This document shows, in pieces, positions 1 through 5,911 of a stretch of 6,960 nucleotides of DNA. Source of the DNA: Clostridiales bacterium (GTDB taxonomy: Bacteria > Bacillota > Clostridia > Christensenellales > Aristaeellaceae); the NCBI GenBank assembly GCA_012522875.1, contig JAAYJP010000177.1, positions 1-6,960 of the forward strand, written 5' to 3'. A program made the position numbers and the translations under genes. How positions within the stretch are numbered: position 1 is the first letter of the stretch; the number at the start of each line of letters is the position of its first letter. The notes under the pieces were generated by a model, which was not told the DNA's origin, did no database searches, and saw only the letters and a program-made list of their open reading frames with translations.

Positions 1-177
1 AGCCCTGTTGATGTGAGTCAAATCGGGAATCAGGAGCAAAATCTGCAGGATGCCCGCAGCCAATGCGATAAAACCTACAAAGCGCTGGCTCTTCAGCAAA
101 TAATGGCTTTCATATGCCTGGCGCAAGCTGCCACCGCTGTTCGGCTCATCTGCAGGCTTGAAAAGGGTCAAATTCAT
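1..177 (-). CDS. N-terminal part of an unrecognised membrane protein (runs off the left edge)
   Basis: An ATG at 177 opens a frame of 59 codons that continues past the left edge. The start is well supported: AGGAGG (183-188) lies 5 bases upstream. Residues 1-32 are polar and probably cytoplasmic (MNLTLFKPADEP, then a Gly/Ser stretch and a basic run near 29-32). Residues about 33-51 are strongly hydrophobic (FVGFIALAAGILQILLLIP) and fit one membrane-spanning helix. A TATAAT-like hexamer (196-201) sits just upstream, but it has no good -35 partner and would leave almost no leader, so a promoter there is only a possibility. I do not recognise the family. It lies about 700 bases beyond the metal-cluster genes and behind a candidate terminator, so it is probably a separate transcription unit. 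Confidence 0.7.
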   Translation of the reverse strand, partial: MNLTLFKPADEPNSGGSLRQAYESHYLLKSQRFVGFIALAAGILQILLLIPDLTHINRA

Positions 178-876
178 GTCAGCCTCCTCTGTGCCATTAT
201 ATCATCAGTTTCGCCTTCAGTCCTTTTCCAGCCGGAAAATATGTGGCAGCGGCATTGGTGAAGGCATCCCCTTGTTGGCCCGCCGCGCGCTGACAGGAGC
301 TGGCTAAGCGCTCCGGCGCGACGCGATATCATCACATTCATCTTTCGAGCCCCGCTATTAGGCTTTACGCCTGATTCTGTTCTCTCTTCCCCGCATCGCC
401 TTTTCGCTCCCCTTCACCAACCCGAGCATCAGGACATGGATCGTTTTTGGGTGATTGCAGGGCCATTCCCTGTGGGCTGGTCCCTGGCTCGCCGAGCCTG
501 CCCGCTCTTTCTTCGATCGGAGTGCCAAATTCCCACACTTTATGCCAAAAACAAACGATATCACCGGAATGGTTCTTGCTTTTGGTATCTGCTCAATGCC
601 CCGTCAGGGGCAAATGGATCCTGCTTTGTTGCCTGCTGTGATTCCCGGGGATTTCTTCGGGTCCTCTTGAGCATTGTAATGCAACACAATTCGTTTGAAA
701 ACCTTTCCATGCGCTGTGCCATGCATGGACCATGCCTGCCATGAATCGGAGAAGTCCCTGCCATGAGCAGCGTGCTTCGCCCTGATACAAAAAAATATGG
801 CAAAAAGGGCCCCTGGCTTTTTGTTGTTGGGGGAGCCTTTCAGTTTTCCGGCCTGTTTGGCTTGGTTAGAATCAAA
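178..876. other. Long stretch without a supported gene; contains several short hairpins
   Basis: No open frame on either strand here has both a ribosome binding site and a recognisable protein pattern; overlapping frames occur on both strands with no coding bias I can see. The right part (640-800) is rich in CATG/CCATG words, including the palindrome CCATGCATGG at 719-728. The left part carries compact GC hairpins: 308-319 (gcgc/gcgc, 4-base loop), 360-372 (aggc/gcct), 458-472 (caggg/ccctg) and 486-498 (ggctc/gagcc, inside an outer gggc 474-477 / gccc 500-503). It could be a decayed gene, a long leader of the left-edge membrane protein, or a structured RNA. I checked by eye for RNase P RNA, tmRNA, SRP RNA, T-box and common riboswitch signatures and found none that fit. 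Confidence 0.5.
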
Positions 877-915
877 ACCCGCTCATTGACGCATCAATAC
901 GTCTTTTAAGCGGGT
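877..915 (-). terminator. Candidate Rho-independent terminator of the ferritin-end transcript
   Basis: Read on the minus strand, ACCCGCT (915-909) pairs with AGCGGGT (883-877) in a 7-base stem and is followed directly by a T-rich tail (TTTTGATT). Inside, GACG/CGTC (903-900 with 891-888) or alternatively TTGA/TCAA (897-894 with 889-886) can add a second stem. It lies about 175 bases past the ferritin stop. The T-tract is short, so termination may be partial. Confidence 0.5.
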
Positions 916-1045
916 GATGGGTGCGGTGATCGCAGGAATGATAATGGGCCGGAAAAAGGGCGGTTGTGCTTCCGGTTGCTCTGCCTGCCAGGGCTGCCCC
1001 AGGATGAACACAGGGCAGGCACGGCCGGAATAACACCTTGCCAGA

Positions 1046-1089
1046 GCCCCTTTGCCGCAGATTACGCGGCATCCTCTTCCCCCAGGGGC
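1046..1089 (-). other. Nested hairpin directly after the ferritin stop codon
   Basis: An inner perfect stem TGCCGC/GCGGCA (1071-1066 with 1058-1053) has a 7-base loop. An outer stem GCCCCT/AGGGGC (1089-1084 with 1051-1046) encloses it with an asymmetric internal loop. It begins one base after the ferritin stop codon. No T-tract follows, so it looks more like an mRNA 3' stability or processing structure than an intrinsic terminator. It is seen by pairing only. Confidence 0.4.
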
Positions 1090-1090
1090 T

Positions 1091-1579
1091 TCACCGTTGT
1101 GACAATTCCCTGTCCAGCATGCGCAGGCCTCTGCCGGTTTCACAGCCAATAAGCTCGAACCGGTCGATGAGCTTTTGTGCGCTGGCTTCCTCTTCCGCCT
1201 GTTCCATGATAAACCAGTCAAGGAATTCGACTGTCAAATGATCCTTCACCTCAAGCGCTTTTCCATAGATGGTTTCTATGGACGCCGTGATGTATTGCTC
1301 ATGTTTAAGCGCCGCATGAAGCGGGTCACCGCAGTCATTCAATGAAGTGTTGGGTTTTTCGATCGCGCCCAGGGCCACAGGATGGCCTGAGCGAATGAGA
1401 AAGCTCCGTATTTTCATGGCATGCTGATACTCTTCTGCAGCCTGAACCATGTACCAGTGGGCAAATCCGGAGAGTTTCCTGCCCTCATAGAAGTTGGCAA
1501 AAGCCATATAGAGATACCCTGAATACAGCTCCTTGTTGATTTGCTCCACCAGCATTATGGCGGTTTCCTGATGTATCAC
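1091..1579 (-). CDS. ftnA: Non-haem bacterial ferritin (FtnA type)
   Basis: Iron-storage protein that oxidises Fe(II) at a di-iron ferroxidase centre and stores Fe(III) mineral in a 24-subunit cytoplasmic shell. The 162 residues match the usual family length of about 165. The ferroxidase residues fall exactly at the E. coli FtnA numbering: E17, E50, H53, E94, Q127 and E130. The family C-terminal motif MLDREL is present at 154-159. The start is GTG at 1579, chosen because AAGGAGG (1587-1593) lies 7 bases upstream and because this start puts E17 in the canonical place; an internal ATG at codon 9 would leave only part of helix A. It follows ridA by 22 bases and is the last gene before the candidate terminator. 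A link to the Fe-S carrier genes upstream is plausible but inferred from position. No Fur box was recognised. Confidence 0.95.
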   Translation of the reverse strand: MIHQETAIMLVEQINKELYSGYLYMAFANFYEGRKLSGFAHWYMVQAAEEYQHAMKIRSFLIRSGHPVALGAIEKPNTSLNDCGDPLHAALKHEQYITASIETIYGKALEVKDHLTVEFLDWFIMEQAEEEASAQKLIDRFELIGCETGRGLRMLDRELSQR

Positions 1580-1586
1580 TTTGGTT

Positions 1587-1593
1587 CCTCCTT
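1587..1593 (-). promoter_or_regulatory. Ribosome binding site that fixes the ferritin GTG start
   Basis: AAGGAGG on the minus strand, 7 bases before the GTG at 1579. It supports the non-ATG start over the downstream ATG codon. Confidence 0.8.
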
Positions 1594-1601
1594 CATCATC
1601 T

Positions 1602-1997
1602 TCAGTACGAAGTGGGGCTGGGGCACAGTCGGTTCAACACTGCAATGGCTTCTATCTCCAAAACCGCGCCTTTGGGCAGGCCTGCCACCTGAATGCAGGA
1701 ACGCGCAGGCTTGTGTTCACCAAAGAAATGCGCATAAGCCGCGTTCATCTCCTGAAAATCGTTCATATCCGTGATAAACACAAGGCATTTGACAATGTCT
1801 TCTTTCTTTCCGCCGCCGGCTTTGGCAATCGACACCACATGGTTCAGCGATGCATTTGTGGCTTCAGTGATATTGGGCGCAAGGACGCCATCCTTCAGCG
1901 GAAGCTGCCCCGAAACATAAATTGTCCTTCCGGCGCAGATCCCTTGCGAATAAGGCCCTGCCGCAGCCGGAGCGGCATCCGTTTTCAGATACTTCAT
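1602..1997 (-). CDS. ridA: RidA family reactive enamine/imine deaminase (YjgF/YER057c/UK114)
   Basis: RidA hydrolyses reactive 2-aminoacrylate-type enamine/imine intermediates released by PLP enzymes, giving 2-keto acids and ammonia; it acts in the cytoplasm as a trimer. The 131 residues have the family pattern: GPYSQGI (14-20), VSGQLPL (28-34), VFITDMNDF (73-81) and PARSCIQVAGLPKG (97-110), followed by EIEAIAV (114-120). The substrate-binding arginine of the family is R99 and the active-site acid is E114. The open frame extends to 2099, but the upstream part does not resemble RidA. The ATG at 1997 matches the family N-terminus and has GGGAAAGG upstream. Spacing is 70 bases from the NifX-family gene before it and 22 bases to ferritin after it, so co-transcription is likely. 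It is probably a housekeeping passenger rather than a cluster component. Confidence 0.93.
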   Translation of the reverse strand: MKYLKTDAAPAAAGPYSQGICAGRTIYVSGQLPLKDGVLAPNITEATNASLNHVVSIAKAGGGKKEDIVKCLVFITDMNDFQEMNAAYAHFFGEHKPARSCIQVAGLPKGAVLEIEAIAVLNRLCPSPTSY

Positions 1998-2067
1998 GTG
2001 AAAACGCCTTTCCCGAGTGTATCTGCGATGAAGGCCGGATGATGCGGTGCCCGTTCCGCTACGGCAT

Positions 2068-2403
2068 TCATTGCGCGTGATGATGGTCCTGGCAGACATC
2101 TCCCGAAGATGTCAGTTCGCCCCGGCTATACGCTTGAGCGGCTTTCAGGGCGTCCCCTTTGGCGCCAGTAACGACCTTGATGTTCCGTTGGCAGAATATT
2201 TCCACCGCTCCACCGCCCATGCCTCCGGCAATGATGACCTGAACCCCCAGATCCCCCAGATAGTTGGGCAGAAAACCGGGCTTGTGCCCGGGATTTGGGA
2301 TGCTTTTGGCCAAGCCGTTCTCATCGTCCAGAATCAGGAACACCTCACAGTGTCCAAAGTGTTCGGCCACCTGGCCATTCAGCGCCGCGACAGCGATTTT
2401 CAT
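2068..2403 (-). CDS. NifX/ORP-family (dinitrogenase iron-molybdenum cofactor family, COG1433) protein, His/Cys-tailed
   Basis: A small (111-residue) single-domain protein of the family that includes NifX, the NifB C-terminal domain and the Orange Protein. These are cytoplasmic proteins that bind or carry metal-sulfur clusters or cofactors. It shows the usual opening (MKIAVAALNGQVAEHFGHCE), a central stretch with VIIAGGMGGGAVEIF, and the family's GDALKAAQAYSRGEL segment. The C-terminus carries C104 and three consecutive histidines (107-109), an added potential metal site together with H18/C19. The ATG at 2403 overlaps the Mrp stop codon as ATGA and has AGGAGGAGG (2410-2418) 6 bases upstream, so translation is probably coupled to Mrp. 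In Desulfovibrio MrpORP the two domains are one polypeptide; here they are two genes. The bound metal cannot be told from the sequence. Confidence 0.9.
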   Translation of the reverse strand: MKIAVAALNGQVAEHFGHCEVFLILDDENGLAKSIPNPGHKPGFLPNYLGDLGVQVIIAGGMGGGAVEIFCQRNIKVVTGAKGDALKAAQAYSRGELTSSGDVCQDHHHAQ

Positions 2404-3242
2404 GCTGCTCCTCCTCCTATTTCTCCTATCATTTTAGCCGCTGGCATCAGCCAACCACCCTTGATATCCTCTATACGGCCCTGGTCACAGGCCAGCGAAA
2501 TCTCAGGATCGATGGGCAGCCTGGCCAGAAGGGGCAGGCCAAACTCTTCTGCCGCTTCCAACGCGCCATTCCCACCAAAGATTTTGTATTCTTTCCCGTT
2601 ATCCGGGCAAAGGAAGTAGGACATATTCTCCACCACCCCAAGAATAGGCACCTTCATCATCCGCGCCATTTTGACCGCTTTCCCCACAATCATCCCAACC
2701 AGTTCCTGGGGTGAGGTCACCACGATGACGCCATCCAATGGCAGAGACTGAAAAACCGTCAGCGGTACATCCCCGGTGCCGGGGGGCATGTCGATAAACA
2801 TCACGTCCACTTCATGCCACAGGACATCGCTGTAGAACTGCTTAACTGTGCCTGCCAGGATTGGCCCCCGCCAGATGACCGGATCGGAGTCGTTTTCCAG
2901 CAGCAGGTTCACAGAGATGATCTGAACGCCATCGCGGCTGAATATCGGCAGGATATGGGATTGATCCCCCAGGGCTTTCCCCCGGATACCAAAGGCGCGG
3001 GGAATGGAGGGCCCGGTTATATCCGCGTCCAAAATGGCTGTACGCATACCCAGGCGGTTCGCGCAGACTGCTAACAGGCTGGTGACCAGGGATTTGCCAA
3101 CGCCGCCCTTGCCGCTGACCACGCCGATTACACGGCTCACCCGGCTTTCAGGGCTCAGATGGGCCTTCAGGTCCTGCGGGGCCTTCCGGTCCTCACAGTT
3201 CTGGGAGCAACTTCCGCAGTTGTTGTCGCAGTTCTCGCTCAT
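2400..3242 (-). CDS. mrp: Mrp/Nbp35-family (ApbC-like) P-loop ATPase, Fe-S cluster carrier
   Basis: A cytoplasmic ATPase that in this family binds a bridging [4Fe-4S] cluster as a dimer and passes it to target apoproteins. The 280 residues contain an N-terminal Nbp35-like cysteine array C5-x3-C9-x2-C12-x3-C16, a deviant Walker A GKGGVGKS (44-51), LDADITGPSIP (71-81), RGP (125-127) and the Walker B-like IDMPPGTGD (150-158). ENMSYF (205-210) leads into C212. The usual CxxC of Mrp proteins is incomplete: C212-P-D-N215, with asparagine in place of the second cysteine. The ATG at 3242 lies 18 bases after the stop of the metallo-beta-lactamase-fold gene; AAGGAG is present but 12 bases away, so initiation may depend on coupling. 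The stop overlaps the next start as ATGA. ATPase and carrier roles are known for the family; the client is inferred only from the neighbours. Confidence 0.92.
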   Translation of the reverse strand: MSENCDNNCGSCSQNCEDRKAPQDLKAHLSPESRVSRVIGVVSGKGGVGKSLVTSLLAVCANRLGMRTAILDADITGPSIPRAFGIRGKALGDQSHILPIFSRDGVQIISVNLLLENDSDPVIWRGPILAGTVKQFYSDVLWHEVDVMFIDMPPGTGDVPLTVFQSLPLDGVIVVTSPQELVGMIVGKAVKMARMMKVPILGVVENMSYFLCPDNGKEYKIFGGNGALEAAEEFGLPLLARLPIDPEISLACDQGRIEDIKGGWLMPAAKMIGEIGGGAA

Positions 3243-3260
3243 GATAGGTGTTTTCTCCTT

Positions 3261-4082
3261 CTACAAGTTGATTGTTTGCCCGCCTGATAGGTAATGGAGC
3301 CTCTCCCCCAGCTTCTCCTTCAGCGCTTCGTAGGCAGGCAGCCCTGTGCAATGGCAGGTGTATGCCACAGCGCCGGTTTGCGCCAAAACCTCCACGGTCC
3401 GGTCAATCTCCGCATCCTCCGCCCGGCCGAAGCGATGGGAGTGCAGGTGGAATCCGCCGATAATCATGTCCGGAGCGCGTTTTGTCTCATCCTGATAATG
3501 CCTCAGAATATTGGAAATGCCGTGGTGTGAGCAGCCCGTGAGCAGCAGCGTCTTGCCCCCGTTACGGATTTCCGCAATTTGCTCATGGCTGAAGGTGTCC
3601 GGGAGCATCTCATCCCCTTGCCGCATCATCAGGCCACGGTTTGTAGCGGGGATGGGTTCCCGGGCCTGGATATCCGAATACAGCGTGATACCTGGAGCAA
3701 TACGCATCCCGTTGTGTGTGATGGTCAGGCGCGGATGGCCTTTGATTGCTTCTGGCAGGCCAATGTAGTCCACATCCCCGTTTTCCCTTACCGCGCAGGT
3801 TGCTCCAAGCGCCTCCTCCCGTAAAAAAATCCTCGCCCGGCTGTTTGCCTCCAGGAATGCCGGCAGGCCGCCGCCATGGTCGTAATGGCCATGTGAAAGG
3901 ATCAGGTGCGTAACCTCTGCCAGTTCCAGGCCCAGCTTCTTCGCATTTTCCACGAACAAGCCACCGCATCCCGCATCAAACAGAATGACGGCTTCCGGCA
4001 TTTGGATAAGAATGCTCAGCCCATGTTCGGCGCCAAGTTCCTCAGACACCGCGGTGTTTTCAACCAGTACTGTGATTGTCAT
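3261..4082 (-). CDS. Metallo-beta-lactamase-fold hydrolase, COG1237 type
   Basis: A 273-residue metal-dependent hydrolase fold. The binding motif SHGHYDHGGG gives H64, H66, D68 and H69. Further likely ligands are in TGCSHHG (H186/H187) and GGFHLHS (H212), with CHCTG (H244) near the end. This layout is that of COG1237, often labelled 7,8-dihydropterin-6-yl-methyl-4-(beta-D-ribofuranosyl)aminobenzene-5'-phosphate synthase by similarity to one archaeal member. That label should not be taken as the function here: members commonly sit beside MinD-type ferredoxin ATPases in anaerobes, where their substrate is unknown. The ATG at 4082 has GGAGG (4092-4096) 9 bases upstream. No signal peptide or membrane helix is seen. 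It is separated by 109 bases from the ATPase gene before it, the largest gap inside the core cluster. Confidence 0.88.
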   Translation of the reverse strand: MTITVLVENTAVSEELGAEHGLSILIQMPEAVILFDAGCGGLFVENAKKLGLELAEVTHLILSHGHYDHGGGLPAFLEANSRARIFLREEALGATCAVRENGDVDYIGLPEAIKGHPRLTITHNGMRIAPGITLYSDIQAREPIPATNRGLMMRQGDEMLPDTFSHEQIAEIRNGGKTLLLTGCSHHGISNILRHYQDETKRAPDMIIGGFHLHSHRFGRAEDAEIDRTVEVLAQTGAVAYTCHCTGLPAYEALKEKLGERLHYLSGGQTINL

Positions 4083-4191
4083 TCTTTGCGTCCTCCAAAG
4101 CTGGGAAATTTTTTTTATTCATTGGGAGCATTCAAATCGCCTCTCTCAAATAAGGCAGCGCAGCCTCCCAGATAAATGCTAAAAAACGATA

Positions 4192-5067
4192 CTAATGGCT
4201 GCGTTGTGTGATCACGGGAAGCAACCTGCGGTACACCTCTGCTGCCGCATTGCCGCTTGGGCATTGGATATCCGCAATGGTCACGCCACGGTTCACGGCA
4301 ACGACCGCCAGCGGGTCATACGGGATGCAGCCCACAAAGAAAAGCCCTTCCCGTTTACAGTATTCCTGGATTTGCCGTGTCCTGGCAGGGTTGATGTCCG
4401 CCTTGTTGACACATACAGCCACCTGGGTGCCAAAGCCACGCGCTGTCTTGACGATACGCTCCAGGTCGCTGATGCCAGACAGGGAAGGCTCCGCTACGAT
4501 GAGCGTGACATCCGCCCCGCTGAGCGTGGCGATGACCGGGCAGCCAATGCCGGGGGAACCATCGACAACCGAAAAAGGGATATCCCCTTCCACAACCGCG
4601 TTCATCCGTTTCTTCACCTGGCTGACCAGAAGGCCCGAGGTTCCGCTGCCCATTTTCAGTTCCGCAGTGGAAAACACCGCGTTCTCCTTCTTATACAATG
4701 TCATGTTCCCGGCATGGTGAGGTTTCATGTGAATCGCGCCCACAGAGCAAACCAGCGCGCACACCCCGCAGCCCTCGCAGGAATGATCATTCACCCGGTA
4801 TGGGCCACCGGGGATAATTGCGTCAAACCTGCAGATCGAATGGCATTCTCCGCAGGAGACGCAGAGCGCCGGATCAATGTCTGCCAGCGGAAGCGCGTAG
4901 TAGGGTTCATCATCGCGCAAAGGGTAGGCAACATTCACCAGATGCAAATTGGGCGCGTCCACATCGCAGTCAGCGCAGGCGCGTGTTTCGGACAACCGGA
5001 TAAAAGCGCCTGCCACGGTGGTCTTGCCGGTCCCCCCTTTTCCGCTAAGAATGACCAACTGCCGCAT
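4192..5067 (-). CDS. MinD-superfamily P-loop ATPase with inserted ferredoxin domain (second copy)
   Basis: A 291-residue cytoplasmic ATPase of COG1149. The deviant Walker A is SGKGGTGKTT (8-17), followed by DCDVDAPN (33-40). A two-cluster ferredoxin insert follows, with C69, C72, C75, C79 and C97, C100, C103, C107, each set able to hold one [4Fe-4S] cluster. VVDGSPG serves as the Walker B/switch region, with EPSLSGISDLER after it. The eighth cysteine is followed by serine rather than the common proline. A TTG at 5085 could extend the frame, but the ATG at 5067 has AAGGAGG 6 bases upstream and puts the P-loop right at the N-terminus, as in the family. It overlaps the preceding ATPase gene by 23 bases. 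Paired ATPases of this kind occur in the ORP complex of Desulfovibrio; a heterodimer is likely. The electron or cluster acceptor is unknown. Confidence 0.93.
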   Translation of the reverse strand: MRQLVILSGKGGTGKTTVAGAFIRLSETRACADCDVDAPNLHLVNVAYPLRDDEPYYALPLADIDPALCVSCGECHSICRFDAIIPGGPYRVNDHSCEGCGVCALVCSVGAIHMKPHHAGNMTLYKKENAVFSTAELKMGSGTSGLLVSQVKKRMNAVVEGDIPFSVVDGSPGIGCPVIATLSGADVTLIVAEPSLSGISDLERIVKTARGFGTQVAVCVNKADINPARTRQIQEYCKREGLFFVGCIPYDPLAVVAVNRGVTIADIQCPSGNAAAEVYRRLLPVITQRSH

Positions 5068-5908
5068 CGCAGGCCTCCTTATCAATCCTCAACAGCAGTG
5101 CCTGGAACATCTCCCGGTAACCTTTATCTTCCCGGACTGCGATCTGCGCATTTGAGTTCAGCAGGCCAAGCCGTTCATCAAAAGGAATCCTTGCCAGGAT
5201 TGGGACTCCGTGATGAAGGCAATAATCCCGCGAGGGATCCTCTCCCGGCTGGCACTTGTTGAGGACGGCACCGCAGGGCTTATTATACAGCCGGAGCAGT
5301 TCATGCACCATGTTGAGGTTGTGCGCGCCAAAGCGGGTCGGCTCAGCTACCAGCACACAGTAATCCGCGTCCCTGATGCTTTCTGAAACCATGCAGGAAC
5401 TGCCGGGCGGGCAGTCGATGAATACGCTGCACCCTGAACCGGCCTGGGTAAGAAGGGACTTGACGATCGAAACGCCCGTGGCTTCACCTGGTTTAAGAAA
5501 GCCAGAGATCACCCGTACACCGGCGGAAGTCCCCCCTTTTATTTCGCCGATTTCACGATCGGCTTCACACAGTGCCTGATTCGGGCAAACCATCATGCAG
5601 CCGCCGCAGCCATGGCAAAGCGCCTCAAAAAGGATAAGCTGCCCATTTGCCCAGGCCAAGGCGCTGAAGGCGCAGAAATCAACACATTTCCTGCAACCAT
5701 TGCACACTGCCGGATCCACCTGGGGCAGAGGAACATGGATCGTCCGGCTGTATTGCCACGCCGGCCGGAAAAACAGGTGTCCGTTGGGTTCCTCCACGTC
5801 ACAGTCAATGTAGACCGCGGAAGGCGCGACGCTTGCCAGGTTAACCGCCAGGAAGGTCTTTCCCGTGCCGCCCTTTCCGCTGAGGAAGGCTATTGTTTTG
5901 CCCTTCAT
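5045..5908 (-). CDS. MinD-superfamily P-loop ATPase with inserted ferredoxin domain (first copy)
   Basis: A 287-residue paralogue of the next gene with the same layout. The Walker A is SGKGGTGKT (10-18), then DCDVEEPN (35-42) and a ferredoxin insert with C69, C72, C75, C79 and C98, C101, C104, C108 (the last followed by the usual proline, CPNQAL). FIDCPPGSSC follows, then AEPTRFGAHNL, which contacts nucleotide in MinD relatives. The two ATPases carry their cysteine sets at nearly the same positions but differ widely elsewhere, so they are old paralogues, not a recent duplication. The ATG at 5908 lies 3 bases after the NifX-family stop codon. Only GAGGG directly adjacent to the start could act as a binding site, so translation is probably coupled. 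Likely role (inference): ATP-driven electron or cluster transfer with its partner ATPase and the NifX-family proteins. Confidence 0.93.
   Translation of the reverse strand: MKGKTIAFLSGKGGTGKTFLAVNLASVAPSAVYIDCDVEEPNGHLFFRPAWQYSRTIHVPLPQVDPAVCNGCRKCVDFCAFSALAWANGQLILFEALCHGCGGCMMVCPNQALCEADREIGEIKGGTSAGVRVISGFLKPGEATGVSIVKSLLTQAGSGCSVFIDCPPGSSCMVSESIRDADYCVLVAEPTRFGAHNLNMVHELLRLYNKPCGAVLNKCQPGEDPSRDYCLHHGVPILARIPFDERLGLLNSNAQIAVREDKGYREMFQALLLRIDKEACDAAVGHS
5074..5080 (-). promoter_or_regulatory. Ribosome binding site that fixes the start of the second ferredoxin-ATPase
   Basis: AAGGAGG on the minus strand, 6 bases before the ATG at 5067. It lies inside the end of the preceding ATPase gene and argues against the upstream TTG at 5085. 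Confidence 0.8.
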
Positions 5909-5911
5909 CCC

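Noticed and set aside
174..341. A minus-strand frame of 55 codons ending in an ATGA overlap with the membrane-protein start
   Set aside because: There is no ribosome binding site before its ATG, the composition is Arg/Ser-rich and shadow-like, and no family pattern is visible. A single ATGA overlap can arise by chance.
340..420. Resemblance of the minus-strand ACAGAATCAGGCGTAAAGCC segment to the 3' end of RNase P RNA
   Set aside because: The obligatory 5' partner (GAGGAAAGTCC-type sequence) and the other conserved blocks are missing within the expected distance.
360..720. A minus-strand frame with only one internal stop over about 120 codons
   Set aside because: Other frames on both strands are equally open, there is no recognisable domain, and no binding site precedes it. 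It may be a gene remnant, but that cannot be supported by eye.
640..800. CATG/CCATG-rich stretch considered as a repeat array or CRISPR
   Set aside because: The words are short and irregularly spaced, with no repeat-spacer periodicity.
872..1221. Overlapping minus-strand frames around and after the ferritin 3' end
   Set aside because: They are out of frame with the clear ferritin gene or begin inside it, have no ribosome binding site, and run into the hairpin and terminator region.
1998..2099. N-terminal extension of RidA up to 2099
   Set aside because: The extra 34 residues are Arg-rich, do not resemble RidA and would overlap the end of the NifX-family gene. The ATG at 1997 matches the family start.
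4195..5262. A 355-codon plus-strand open frame opposite the two ATPase genes
   Set aside because: It is antisense to two genes with complete Walker and ferredoxin motifs; its composition is that of a shadow frame in GC-rich DNA.
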